Below are positions 8,888 through 16,769 of a stretch of 64,000 nucleotides of DNA, one piece after another. Under the pieces are notes generated by a model. The model saw only the letters and a program-made list of their open reading frames with translations, made no database searches and was not told the DNA's origin. A program made the position numbers and the translations under genes. Source of the DNA: Enterocloster bolteae (GTDB lineage: Bacteria > Bacillota > Clostridia > Lachnospirales > Lachnospiraceae); NCBI RefSeq assembly GCF_002234575.2, contig NZ_CP022464.2, forward strand, positions 3,782,001-3,846,000. Reading direction: 5' to 3'. Each line of letters opens with the position of its first letter. The stretch's first letter is position 1.

Positions 8888-9457
8888 ATGCATTACTTTA
8901 AGAAAACCCTTCTGGCCGCAGCCATGGCTGCATTCAGCCTCACGGTGGCTTTTCCGGCATTTGCGGACGAGCCTGTGGGAATGGATGTGACCGTAGTGGA
9001 GGCCGGTGCATCAGATACGTCTGAGGACTCGTCCCAGGAAATCCAGGAAACTTCCGCTTCCCGGGAATCCAAAGGCCGCAGAGCCGCTGTAATGAATGAA
9101 GAAGAATACATAGCCCAGGGACCAGGCGCCCAAAAGGAGGAGAAGGAGGAAGCTCCGGCCCCCAAGGAGACATCACTTGGACGCTTTACCATTACAGGAT
9201 ACTGTGGCTGCGAACAGTGCTCCGGCGGTCATAATCTTACCTTTTCAGGTACGGTTCCCACTCCAAACCACACTATTTCCGCTGATTTAGATTATTTTCC
9301 CCTTGGCACCAGGCTGAAAGTTGACGGTACTGTCTACACGGTGGAGGACAAAGGTTCTTCTGTAAACGGTAATATTCTCGATATTTTCTACGGCTCCCAT
9401 GAGGAGGCCCTGGCCAAAGGTACATACACTGCAGAGGTATTTTTAGTGCAGGATTGA
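8888..9457 (+). CDS. Secreted 3D-domain (double-psi beta-barrel) protein
   Basis: A 189-residue exported protein. A signal peptide with Lys-Lys, a hydrophobic core and AFA|DE cleavage near residue 26 is followed by a low-complexity Glu/Ser/Ala linker (to about 95). A C-terminal 3D domain comes next, named for its three conserved Asp, seen in ISADLDYFPLG, VEDKGS and NILDIFYG. In Bacillus YocH and related resuscitation-type proteins this domain is linked to peptidoglycan turnover. It has a CGCEQC motif at the domain entry that could form disulfides. GAGG is 7 nt before the ATG at 8888. A terminator follows. Role in wall metabolism is inferred from the family. Confidence 0.85.
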   Translation: MHYFKKTLLAAAMAAFSLTVAFPAFADEPVGMDVTVVEAGASDTSEDSSQEIQETSASRESKGRRAAVMNEEEYIAQGPGAQKEEKEEAPAPKETSLGRFTITGYCGCEQCSGGHNLTFSGTVPTPNHTISADLDYFPLGTRLKVDGTVYTVEDKGSSVNGNILDIFYGSHEEALAKGTYTAEVFLVQD

Positions 9458-9478
9458 TGCATGATGTAAGGAAAAAAC

Positions 9479-9507
9479 TACCAGGCATATGAGCCTGGTA
9501 ATTTTTT
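9479..9507 (+). terminator. Rho-independent terminator
   Basis: Stem TACCAGGC/GCCTGGTA (9479-9486 with 9493-9500), then a run of six T. It follows the first 3D-domain gene. Confidence 0.88.
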
Positions 9508-9646
9508 GCCTTTCTCCGGAAAAGATAGCGCAGGGACAGAAATTATTACCAAAATTCAGCTGTATATGGATAAAAGTGGTGTTATTTCCATATTTTTCCT
9601 TGACAACAGGAAGAAAATATGATAAAAACTTGTTTATTGCTCATAT

Positions 9647-9663
9647 ATTACAAAAGTATTACA
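9647..9663 (-). promoter_or_regulatory. Perfect WalR/YycF-like box upstream of second 3D-domain gene
   Basis: Read on the minus strand, TGTAAT-ACTTT-TGTAAT is an exact match to TGTWAH-N5-TGTWAH. It is 67 nt before the start codon. The gap 9508-9729 otherwise holds only AT-rich sequence and a possible TTGACA at 9600-9605 without a good -10. Confidence 0.5.
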
Positions 9664-9729
9664 TATTATTTATTAATGTGTTAAAAATCTTTTTCTAATT
9701 ATTACTTGAGCAATAGGAGGTATTACACC

Positions 9730-10458
9730 ATGAAATTAAGACACTTACTGACCGGAACCATTCTTACCGTCAGCCTGCTTGCGGCCACTGCCATCACAGC
9801 CCTTGCAGCAGCGCCAAAGGGAAGGTTCGAAACAGTGAACAGCACCACCATCAGCGGCTGGGCTTACAACAGCAGTACGCCTGATGATGCGCTTAACGTA
9901 CGGATATCCGTCAAAGATAAAAATACAGGTGAGGAAGTTTTTTCCCAGAGGATGACAGCCGGGGAATACAGCGACAAGCTTTACGGCAGCGGAAAGGGAA
10001 ATGGCTGTCACGCCTTTACCCTCAATATGGACTGGAGCGCGCTGCCCGATGGCGTTTATCTGGTGGAAGGCTATGTGGGAGACAATGATTTTTCCAACCC
10101 CAGAACCTATACCAACGGCAACCCTGACGCCAAACAGGAAACCCCTGCTGCCCAGGCCCAGAACCTGGTTCCCCTGGGCGTGTTCAAGACAACAGGGTAT
10201 TGCCCGTGCAGGGCCTGCTCCGAGGGCTGGGGACGCCATACCTGCACCGGCGCAGTGGCCACGGCCGGCCACACCATTGCCGTTGACCCGCGGGTAATTC
10301 CCTACGGTTCCAAGGTGATGATTAACGGTGTTGTCTACACAGCGGAGGACCGCGGCGGAGCTGTCAGAGGCAATCACATCGACATCTTCTTCAACACCCA
10401 TGCCGAGACACGCCAGCACGGCACCCAGAGCGCAGAGGTCTATCTGGTTCAATCATAA
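9730..10458 (+). CDS. Secreted 3D-domain protein with N-terminal Ig-like module
   Basis: A 242-residue exported protein. A signal peptide (basic start, LLTGTILTVSLLAATAITALA) precedes an Ig-like beta module at about residues 32-125 (ISGWAYNSSTPDDALNVRIS; LPDGVYLVEGYV). The 3D domain is at about 150-242, with Asp residues in TIAVDPRVIPYGS, AEDRGGAV and HIDIFF, and a CPCRAC motif at its entry parallel to CGCEQC in the upstream gene. AGGAGG lies 9 nt before the ATG at 9730. The two 3D genes look like diverged tandem paralogues with separate terminators. Peptidoglycan-remodelling role is inferred from family. Confidence 0.87.
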   Translation: MKLRHLLTGTILTVSLLAATAITALAAAPKGRFETVNSTTISGWAYNSSTPDDALNVRISVKDKNTGEEVFSQRMTAGEYSDKLYGSGKGNGCHAFTLNMDWSALPDGVYLVEGYVGDNDFSNPRTYTNGNPDAKQETPAAQAQNLVPLGVFKTTGYCPCRACSEGWGRHTCTGAVATAGHTIAVDPRVIPYGSKVMINGVVYTAEDRGGAVRGNHIDIFFNTHAETRQHGTQSAEVYLVQS

Positions 10459-10506
10459 AGAACAACCCGGCAAAAGCCCATAAAGGCTTTTCCGGGTTGT
10501 TCTTTT
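10458..10506 (+). terminator. Strong terminator, possibly bidirectional
   Basis: A long stem (AAAGAACAACCCGG paired with CCGGGTTGTTCTTT, plus inner AAAAGCC/GGCTTTT) followed by T-rich sequence. It separates the 3D-domain gene from the convergent SpoIID-like gene and may serve both. Confidence 0.85.
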
Positions 10507-10538
10507 TCCGGTTTATCGTTTTCACGTTCAAACAGGCT

Positions 10539-12812
10539 CTAACCCTCATTGCACTCCCGCAGTTCCGTACCATGGTAGAAAAAGTCCAATATCTGCTTGT
10601 AGCCCTTTCCTGTCTTTGCCATTCCCTGGGCGCCGTTCTGGCTCATGCCGACACCATGGCCAAAACCGCCTCCATATATATGGAAGGAAAGGCTTCCGTC
10701 CTCCCCTGTCCTCTTCTCAATGGCGATAAAGGCGCTGGGAAGGGTGGCGCTTCCGGTCATGGTGCCCCCGTCCTTCTTGGTGATGATCAGGGACGGGTTT
10801 CCCAGTGCAGATCGGATGGCAGACTGTCCTTTGATGGTCACGGTGCCGTCAGACCCTGTGACTGTAAGCTCGCCCGCTATGCCCCCCGGACCTCTGTCTG
10901 TGACGGTCATATCCTGTATCTGGCCCGCCCCGCTGATCTGGGCGGAAGCCACATCGGCCGGAAGATCTGTCTGCCAGCGGAACATGGGGTAGGAGGTGTC
11001 ATAGGCAATCACATCCTCCCTCTTGATATAGGATTCAAAGCCATCGTTGTCCTCCTTGCCCAGGCTCTTTCCTCCCTCTTTTACCTCCACGGCTCTCAGA
11101 TAGGGGTATTTTCCGCTGTCAGTGCCCCATACGCCTGCATCTGCCGTGCGTCCGCAGGAGGTGGAGAAATAAAAGGCCTCAATGGGTTTATCCTCATAGA
11201 ACAGCATCTTTCCGTAAGTCTCCTTTACAGCCTGGGTGGACTTATCATTGGCAGAAGTATTATTATAGACCTGGAAATTTGTGCTGTCATCCACATGGGC
11301 GCCATACTGGCTGTAGGTATTTCCCTGGATCTGGCGGTAGGCATAGGTCCTGGCGCACACGGCCTGGGCCTTCAGGGCTTCCTTCTCATAGGACGGCGGC
11401 ATTTCGCTGGGCACTACCTTTGTCAGGTAATCCTCCAAAAACAAATCATTGACAAGAACCAGCCCCTCCGGTGTTCCCTTGATTTCCAGGCTTCCGCTGT
11501 AAACCGGCGTGCCCTGGCTCCGCTCAATGGATCGGATGGTGATTGCCTCCGGCTCATCCGGCGTAATGATCATACGCCCATATTCCAGATAAGGGCTGTC
11601 AGGACCAACCGTAAGCTGCGTGCCTGCCTCCAGGCGCTCTCCCACCATCTTTCCCTTGGCATTCTCATATTCCAAATCAGCGCCGCTTCCCAGCACCAGA
11701 TCCGCAGATGCGTGGAACACACTCTTAAAGCCGGTGTCCATCAGAAGGACGCGGATGGTCTTGGCGTCAAATTCCCTTTCTAAAAGGGCCGCGCACAGCT
11801 TTCCGTCTGCTGCCACAAATTCCTGAAGGTTATAGCCAACCAGTATGTCCGACGCATTCAGCACCTTAAAATCACCGTATACCTTATATACATGAAAATT
11901 AGGAGCCAGAGGAATCTCGCCATAACCTTCTATCTCAATGGCATCCTCTGTTACGGACAGCACCTTGCCGCTTAACCTGTCCCTTTTCATAGTGATTTTG
12001 ACCAGCTTGCCGTCCTCCATGTGCAGGTCAGCCAGATTCCCGGCCATCCCGTCCTCCCCGCCAAGCTTGGCGCTCACCGGGAATTCCCGGTAGGCCGTAC
12101 CCAGATACGCCTTAAAATGCCTGCCGTCGCTTTCAGCCAGCCAGACATTCTCATAGACCACGTTTCTGGACACAAGGCTGGATGTAATCATCTCCCCGCT
12201 CCTGGCCAGAAACCGTATCTCACAGTCCAGGAACGCGTCCAGGGCAAGTCCCTGGAATCCAAAGTTGCCAACCGTGGTATAGGCGGTCCAACTCTCAGCC
12301 TGGTCAAGATTGGACGGGGTGCCGTAGAGCACGGCCTCCATCTCCTCCACCTTCCCCTCCGGGTCAGTCTCCTTCAGAATGGAACCGTACAGCTGCCACC
12401 AGTCCTCTTCCGGAAATGCCTGGTCCCGGTTGTTTCTGGTGGAACCGGCCTGAAGCTTCAGCTTGCCGGACACCTGGCCGGCCATGTATGCAGCCTCCGC
12501 GTATGTAAGATATCCCTGGGCTGAGGCCAGGGAAGCCGGCGTAAGCTCCGGGTCCAGATAGCCCTCGTCGTAGAGATAATCCATGTATTTGACAAACCAG
12601 TTGTCCTTTTCTTTTGCGGAAAAATGGGAGGTTCCCCGCTCCTTGGCCCTCTTTTCACACTCTTCCTTGTCCGTAAGGGCCAGAGCCATGGCCTTCATTG
12701 CCTGTGCCCTTATGATTCCGTCCCTGGGCGGCTCCAGCTTTACTATTATCACCATCAACGTGACCACCACCAGCACCACGCCGCTTACCCATGCAATCAT
12801 CCTGTTCTTCAT
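10539..12812 (-). CDS. SpoIID/LytB-domain protein, membrane anchored
   Basis: A 757-residue protein with an N-terminal membrane anchor (residues 5-26, MIAWVSGVVLVVVTLMVIIV) and a long extracytoplasmic region. The C-terminal ~320 residues are a SpoIID/LytB domain: LEDYLTKVVPSEMPPSYEKE, LKAQAVCARTYAY, AFYFSTSCGRT and GFGHGVGMSQNGAQGMAKTG. SpoIID is a lytic transglycosylase acting on wall peptidoglycan in sporulation; LytB-type relatives modify other amidases. The N-terminal ~430 residues, with SLH-like helical and beta-rich parts, make it about twice the length of SpoIID, so it is not SpoIID itself. It lies only 28 nt from the 6S RNA terminator and has no visible promoter of its own. Confidence 0.85.
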   Translation of the reverse strand: MKNRMIAWVSGVVLVVVTLMVIIVKLEPPRDGIIRAQAMKAMALALTDKEECEKRAKERGTSHFSAKEKDNWFVKYMDYLYDEGYLDPELTPASLASAQGYLTYAEAAYMAGQVSGKLKLQAGSTRNNRDQAFPEEDWWQLYGSILKETDPEGKVEEMEAVLYGTPSNLDQAESWTAYTTVGNFGFQGLALDAFLDCEIRFLARSGEMITSSLVSRNVVYENVWLAESDGRHFKAYLGTAYREFPVSAKLGGEDGMAGNLADLHMEDGKLVKITMKRDRLSGKVLSVTEDAIEIEGYGEIPLAPNFHVYKVYGDFKVLNASDILVGYNLQEFVAADGKLCAALLEREFDAKTIRVLLMDTGFKSVFHASADLVLGSGADLEYENAKGKMVGERLEAGTQLTVGPDSPYLEYGRMIITPDEPEAITIRSIERSQGTPVYSGSLEIKGTPEGLVLVNDLFLEDYLTKVVPSEMPPSYEKEALKAQAVCARTYAYRQIQGNTYSQYGAHVDDSTNFQVYNNTSANDKSTQAVKETYGKMLFYEDKPIEAFYFSTSCGRTADAGVWGTDSGKYPYLRAVEVKEGGKSLGKEDNDGFESYIKREDVIAYDTSYPMFRWQTDLPADVASAQISGAGQIQDMTVTDRGPGGIAGELTVTGSDGTVTIKGQSAIRSALGNPSLIITKKDGGTMTGSATLPSAFIAIEKRTGEDGSLSFHIYGGGFGHGVGMSQNGAQGMAKTGKGYKQILDFFYHGTELRECNEG

Positions 12813-12835
12813 ATTCGGTCCAGCTCCTGTAAACG

Positions 12836-12865
12836 AAGTAAAGCAGCGGGGTAACCGCTGCTTTT
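12836..12865 (-). terminator. Terminator hairpin after 6S RNA
   Basis: Stem AAAGCAGCGG/CCGCTGCTTT (12855-12864 with 12840-12849) and a 5-nt loop. The following tract has few U residues, so read-through is plausible. Confidence 0.65.
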
Positions 12866-13069
12866 ATCATGTGTAACCCCAGAATGCCGTCTCTTACTTA
12901 TTGACGCCTAGCAATGCTAGGTGGGCAACCTCACTTAAACATCTGCCTTCCACTCTACGGAGGCCTGACATCCGCTTAAAAATATTGGAATCCCTTTTGT
13001 CTAATGTAGGTTCAAAATTGGTAAGAGTATCGAACACCCCAGGAAATTACAGTTCCACTTCTTTTATCT
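12866..13069 (-). ncRNA. ssrS: 6S RNA
   Basis: About 200 nt on the minus strand with 6S hallmarks: a 5' arm containing GGGGTGTTCG and a 3' arm containing ACGGCATTCTGGGG. These pair as a closing stem (10 pairs with G-U wobble around 12877-12886 and 13034-13043), followed by a CTCTTAC/GTAAGAG inner helix, as in E. coli 6S RNA. A central open region lies between. 6S RNA binds sigma-A RNA polymerase holoenzyme as an open-promoter mimic and damps transcription in stationary phase. An excellent promoter gives a start near 13069 and a hairpin follows at 12840-12864. Exact ends are estimates. Confidence 0.85.
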
Positions 13070-13075
13070 GGTGTT

Positions 13076-13104
13076 ATTATACCCCAAAGACTTGGGTTTT
13101 TCAA
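13076..13104 (-). promoter_or_regulatory. Sigma-A promoter of 6S RNA
   Basis: Minus strand TTGAAA (13099-13104), 17-nt spacer, TATAAT (13076-13081). The predicted start is 7 nt downstream, near 13069. Confidence 0.88.
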
Positions 13105-13122
13105 GTTGATTTTTCTGAACAT

Positions 13123-14466
13123 TTATGGAATTTTTTCCTCAATGGTCCTTCTTTCCACACCCGCGTCAGAAATCCTTGCAAATATAAGGGGCTCCGGTTC
13201 CGGCATCTGTTTCCCCAGGGTGCAGGAAGCCAGAAATTTTTCCATTGCCGGTCCAAACAGTTCCTCATGAGAGGCGTAAAGGACTGCTATGGTCTCTCCC
13301 TCTCTCACACTGTCTCCATATTTTTTCTCCAGAAGGATGCCTGCGCTGTAATCAATGGTATCCTCCTTTTTATTCCTGCCTGCCCCCAGCATCACAGAGG
13401 CCACTCCGATTCCCTCTGTATCCATATGGGTGATAAAGCCGGTCTCAGAAGCCTTCACTTCCCGGCTGAGAGGCGCCTTATGAAACAGTCCAGGATTTTC
13501 CACGTAACGGCCATCCCCGCCCTGGCTCTCAACCATGGATTTAAGGCATTTAAGGGCGCTCCCATCCTCCATGGCGCCTTGGGCAATCTTCCTGCACTGT
13601 TCCATATCCCCCCTGCCTGCCATGTGAAGCATATTGGCAGCCAGTTCCAGGCATACGCAGGTCAAATCCTCTGGTCCGCGGCCCTTCAGGGTCTCAATGG
13701 CTTCTTCCATCTCCAGGGAATTGCCGATGGCATGGCCCAGAGGTACGTCCATATTGGTGATGAGGGCACAGCAGCGCCGGCCGGCCAGAGTCCCGATGGA
13801 AACCATCTCCCGGGCCAGGCTGATGGAGTCCTCCAGGGTTTTCATAAAGGCGCCGCTTCCCGTCTTTACGTCCAGGACAATGCAGTCGCTGCCGGCCGCC
13901 AGTTTTTTGCTCATGATGGAGGAGGCAATAAGGGGAATACTGTCCACGGTGGCCGTCACATCCCTCAGGGCATAAAGCTTTTTATCTGCCGGAACCATGT
14001 TGCCCGACTGACCGATAAGAGCCAGGCCGTTTTCATTGACAATGCGGAAGAATTCTTCCCTTGGTATGGCAGTCTTAAACCCGGGAATACTCTCCAGCTT
14101 ATCCACGGTCCCGCCGGTATGTCCCAGGCCCCGTCCGCTCATCTTGGCCACCTTGACGCCGCAGGCAGCCACAATGGGGCCTGTCACCAGGGTTGTCTTA
14201 TCCCCCACGCCGCCGGTGCTGTGTTTATCCGCCTTGATTCCCTCAATAGGCGACAAATCCACCATGTCCCCGGAATGCGCCATCTCCAGGGTCAGGTCCG
14301 TTATCTCCCGGTCATCCATGCCCTTAAAATAAACAGCCATCAGCATGGCCGACATCTGATAATCAGGAATGTCTCCTGCCACGAATCCGCGCACCATATA
14401 GGCAATCTCCTCCGTCAAAAGGGAACCGCCCCGCTTTTTCTTTTCGATCAGGTCATACATTCTCAT
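13123..14466 (-). CDS. pdp: Pyrimidine-nucleoside phosphorylase
   Basis: A 447-residue enzyme of the thymidine/pyrimidine-nucleoside phosphorylase family, which splits uridine, thymidine or deoxyuridine with phosphate. The helical N-terminal domain starts MRMYDLIEKKKRGGSLLTEE. The phosphate-binding region has KHSTGGVGDKTTLV, then KMSGRGLGHTGGTVDKLES, and the glycine-rich C-terminal domain follows. Length fits the family. The ATG at 14466 has GGGAGGTG 8 nt upstream inside the cytidine deaminase stop region; the two genes are 1 nt apart, so translation is probably coupled. With cdd it forms a pyrimidine salvage pair. deoA is an alternative name. Confidence 0.93.
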   Translation of the reverse strand: MRMYDLIEKKKRGGSLLTEEIAYMVRGFVAGDIPDYQMSAMLMAVYFKGMDDREITDLTLEMAHSGDMVDLSPIEGIKADKHSTGGVGDKTTLVTGPIVAACGVKVAKMSGRGLGHTGGTVDKLESIPGFKTAIPREEFFRIVNENGLALIGQSGNMVPADKKLYALRDVTATVDSIPLIASSIMSKKLAAGSDCIVLDVKTGSGAFMKTLEDSISLAREMVSIGTLAGRRCCALITNMDVPLGHAIGNSLEMEEAIETLKGRGPEDLTCVCLELAANMLHMAGRGDMEQCRKIAQGAMEDGSALKCLKSMVESQGGDGRYVENPGLFHKAPLSREVKASETGFITHMDTEGIGVASVMLGAGRNKKEDTIDYSAGILLEKKYGDSVREGETIAVLYASHEELFGPAMEKFLASCTLGKQMPEPEPLIFARISDAGVERRTIEEKIP

Positions 14467-14467
14467 A

Positions 14468-14884
14468 TCACGCACCTCCCAAGTGGTCAGGTCCAAAGCT
14501 CTCCGGAAGCAGCTGGGCCAGGGTATATTCCCTGTATTCCTCCGCGCTTTTAGCCAGGATAATGCAAAATGAGTCCGGATTACAGAACTCCCGCATGACC
14601 TGCCGGCACACGCCGCAGGGCGGGCAGTAATCCCCTGCTTTTCCGTCTGGACCTCCGCATATGACAATGGCCTCAAACTCCCTCTCGCCCTCGCTCACCG
14701 CCTTTGCAAAAGCGCACCGCTCCGCACAGATGCCGGGACTGTAGGCTGCATTCTCAATGTTGTTGCCTGTGTACACCTTCCCATCCCTGCAAAGCAGGGC
14801 TGCCGATACATGAAAATGGGAATACGGTGCATAGGAGCGCCCAAGACCGTCCAGGGCTGTCTGTATCAATAATTCTCTCTCCAA
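14468..14884 (-). CDS. cdd: Cytidine deaminase
   Basis: A 138-residue zinc cytidine deaminase converting (deoxy)cytidine to (deoxy)uridine, which the next gene then phosphorolyses. Active-site motifs are present: NNIENAAYSPGICAERCAFA (Cys ligand and catalytic Glu) and PPCGVCRQVM (two Cys ligands). I place the start at a TTG (14884), because AAGGAGGAGG lies just upstream and the resulting length is the family norm. An ATG at 14971 would add 29 residues of Gly/Pro/Arg-rich sequence and overlaps the -10 promoter element, with no ribosome site. Confidence 0.92.
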   Translation of the reverse strand: MERELLIQTALDGLGRSYAPYSHFHVSAALLCRDGKVYTGNNIENAAYSPGICAERCAFAKAVSEGEREFEAIVICGGPDGKAGDYCPPCGVCRQVMREFCNPDSFCIILAKSAEEYREYTLAQLLPESFGPDHLGGA

Positions 14885-14969
14885 ATTCCCCCTCCTCCTT
14901 CTGCCCGGGCCAGGGACCGGACCTTCGGATACTGCCTCCAGCCCGGCCCCGGCCTGTTGTTCTGCTACC

Positions 14970-14998
14970 ATTATAATATAAGCCAGCCCCTTAAACAA
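14970..14998 (-). promoter_or_regulatory. Promoter of cdd-pdp
   Basis: Minus strand TTGTTT (14993-14998), 17-nt spacer, TATAAT (14970-14975). It overlaps the last codons of the upstream ybaK-type gene. Confidence 0.65.
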
Positions 14999-15458
14999 GG
15001 GAAACAAACTGCCCCTGCAAATAGCTTCTCAAATCCTCCGGGGACAGGGTGACCTGCACGCCTCTCTGGCCTGCGCTGACCATGATGGTGTCGTATAGCT
15101 GAGCCATTTCTTCTATATAAGTAGGGAAATGTTTCTTCATACCGATGGGAGAACAGCCCCCGCGGATGTAGCCGGTAATATCAAACATATCCTTTACGTG
15201 AATCATCTCCACCTTCTTCTCCCCCGCTGCCCTGGCAGCCTTCTTAAGGTCCAGCTCCTCATCCACAGGAATGCAGCACACCAGATATCCTTTTTTCTCA
15301 CCTTTCAGCACCAGGGTCTTATACATCCTGTCGTGGTCCACCCCCATAAGGTCTGCGGCGTGGCTGCCGGAAAGGTCGTTTTCATCCACTTCATAGGTAC
15401 CTGTTTCATACACTATACGGGCTGCGTCCAGAAGACGCATTACATTTGTCTTAACCAT
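14991..15458 (-). CDS. ybaK: Cys-tRNA(Pro) deacylase, YbaK/EbsC family
   Basis: A 155-residue editing domain protein that hydrolyses mischarged Cys-tRNA(Pro) in trans. Family marks are GVDHDRMYKTLVLKG (conserved catalytic Lys), GYIRGGCSPIGMKKHFPTYI (substrate loop) and the C-terminal LSPEDLRSYL. Length matches YbaK (about 155-160). The start at 15458 (MVKTNV) has AAGGAG 8 nt upstream; a longer reading of 28 codons is unsupported. Cytosolic. It is followed closely by cdd but that gene has its own promoter. Confidence 0.92.
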   Translation of the reverse strand: MVKTNVMRLLDAARIVYETGTYEVDENDLSGSHAADLMGVDHDRMYKTLVLKGEKKGYLVCCIPVDEELDLKKAARAAGEKKVEMIHVKDMFDITGYIRGGCSPIGMKKHFPTYIEEMAQLYDTIMVSAGQRGVQVTLSPEDLRSYLQGQFVSLV

Positions 15459-15594
15459 ACCAAACACTCCTTTTAACCGGCCCGCTTTTCCCTGCGGACC
15501 ATGTTTCAGGAATATCATACTCTTTTTTCCGCTGCCCGTCAATCAAACCCAAAACAGCCTCCCTTAAACGTTTAAAAGAAAGTGGAATGGAGTA

Positions 15595-15623
15595 TTCACA
15601 AAGTAATATTATACGGTTATAAT
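15595..15623 (+). promoter_or_regulatory. Promoter of DUF362 gene
   Basis: TTCACA (15595-15600), 17-nt spacer, TATAAT (15618-15623), 42 nt before the start codon. Confidence 0.75.
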
Positions 15624-15664
15624 GGGAAATAAATACGCAAACGGCAGGAAAGGAAATCTCATAT

Positions 15665-16759
15665 ATGGAAAAGAATGATATCATCATCATACACGGAACA
15701 GATTACAAGAACATGGCCAAGCGGGTCCTGGAACAGGCCGGCGTGGCGGCAGACATCGGTGATGTGAATAAAAAGATTGCATTAAAACCCAATCTGGTAA
15801 CTGCCAAGGCGCCCTCCAGCGGAGCCACCACCCACAGTGAGCTGCTGGCCGGTGTCATAGAATACCTCCGGGAACACGGCTTTCAAAACATCACCATCAT
15901 GGAGGGATCCTGGGTTGGCGACCACACGGAAGACGCTTTCCAGGCCGCGGGATACCATCAGGTTTGCAGCCGGTACAGCGTCCCCTTCGTGGACCTGCAG
16001 CGCGATACCTGGAAGGAATACGATGCAGCAGGCATGAAAATCAAGCTGTGCGATAAAGCAGCTGCCGTGGATTACATGATTAACATGCCGGTGCTGAAGG
16101 GACACTGCCAAACCACCGTAACCTGTGCCCTGAAAAACAACAAGGGTGTGATTCCCAATTCAGAAAAACGCCGCTTCCACACCCTGGGGCTTCACAAGCC
16201 CATTGCCCACTTAAACACCATTGCCCGCAGTGACTTCATCCTGGTGGACAATATCTGCGGTGATTTGGATTTTGAGGAGGGAGGCAATCCCGTGGTCATG
16301 AACCGTGTGCTGGGCTTTAAAGACCCGGTGCTCTGCGATGCCTTTGTATGCGACTGCATGGGTTACTCAGTGGACGACGTGCCTTACATAACCATGGCCG
16401 AAAAACTGGGTGTGGGAAGCACGGACACAGCCCATGCCAACATGATCTATCTGAACCAGGCCACAGAGGCCGACAGTAAATTCCGCATGACCAGGCGCGT
16501 ACAGCACCTGGCTGCCTACACGGCCCCGGAAGACGCGTGCAGTGCCTGCTACGGCTCCCTTATATATGCCCTGGACCGCCTGAACGACATGGGGTATCTG
16601 AGGAAGGGCCTGCCTCCTGTATGCATCGGCCAGGGCTACAAGGGGCAGGATGGCGCCATCGGCGTGGGACAATGTACCTCCTGCTTTGCCAAAACCCTGG
16701 GCGGCTGTCCCCCTAAAGCAGCGGATATCGTAGACTTTTTGAGCACCCAATGGAAATAA
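15665..16759 (+). CDS. DUF362 domain-containing protein
   Basis: A 364-residue protein of the DUF362 family. Family marks include KIALKPNLVTAKAPSSGATT near the N-terminus, NMPVLKGHCQTTVTCALKNN and KGVIPN in the middle, and VDNICGDLDFEEGG. The C-terminal part carries Cys pairs: CSACYGS and CTSCFAKTLGGCPP, which could bind an iron-sulfur cluster or zinc, as in ferredoxin-fused relatives, but the classical CxxCxxCxxxC ferredoxin spacing is absent. No signal peptide. AGGAAAGGA lies before the ATG. It is a lone plus-strand gene, convergent with the hydrolase. Biochemical role is unknown. Confidence 0.85.
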   Translation: MEKNDIIIIHGTDYKNMAKRVLEQAGVAADIGDVNKKIALKPNLVTAKAPSSGATTHSELLAGVIEYLREHGFQNITIMEGSWVGDHTEDAFQAAGYHQVCSRYSVPFVDLQRDTWKEYDAAGMKIKLCDKAAAVDYMINMPVLKGHCQTTVTCALKNNKGVIPNSEKRRFHTLGLHKPIAHLNTIARSDFILVDNICGDLDFEEGGNPVVMNRVLGFKDPVLCDAFVCDCMGYSVDDVPYITMAEKLGVGSTDTAHANMIYLNQATEADSKFRMTRRVQHLAAYTAPEDACSACYGSLIYALDRLNDMGYLRKGLPPVCIGQGYKGQDGAIGVGQCTSCFAKTLGGCPPKAADIVDFLSTQWK

Positions 16760-16769
16760 GCCCGTTTCC

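Noticed and set aside
13082..13104. Short terminator on the plus strand (CCCAA-AGAC-TTGGG then five T)
   Set aside because: It is formed by the 6S promoter spacer, has only a 5-bp stem, and no plus-strand gene precedes it.
12901..14553. A 550-codon plus-strand open frame
   Set aside because: It is antisense to pdp and crosses the 6S RNA; composition is His/Gly-rich and repetitive as in reverse readings of a real gene, with no ribosome site.
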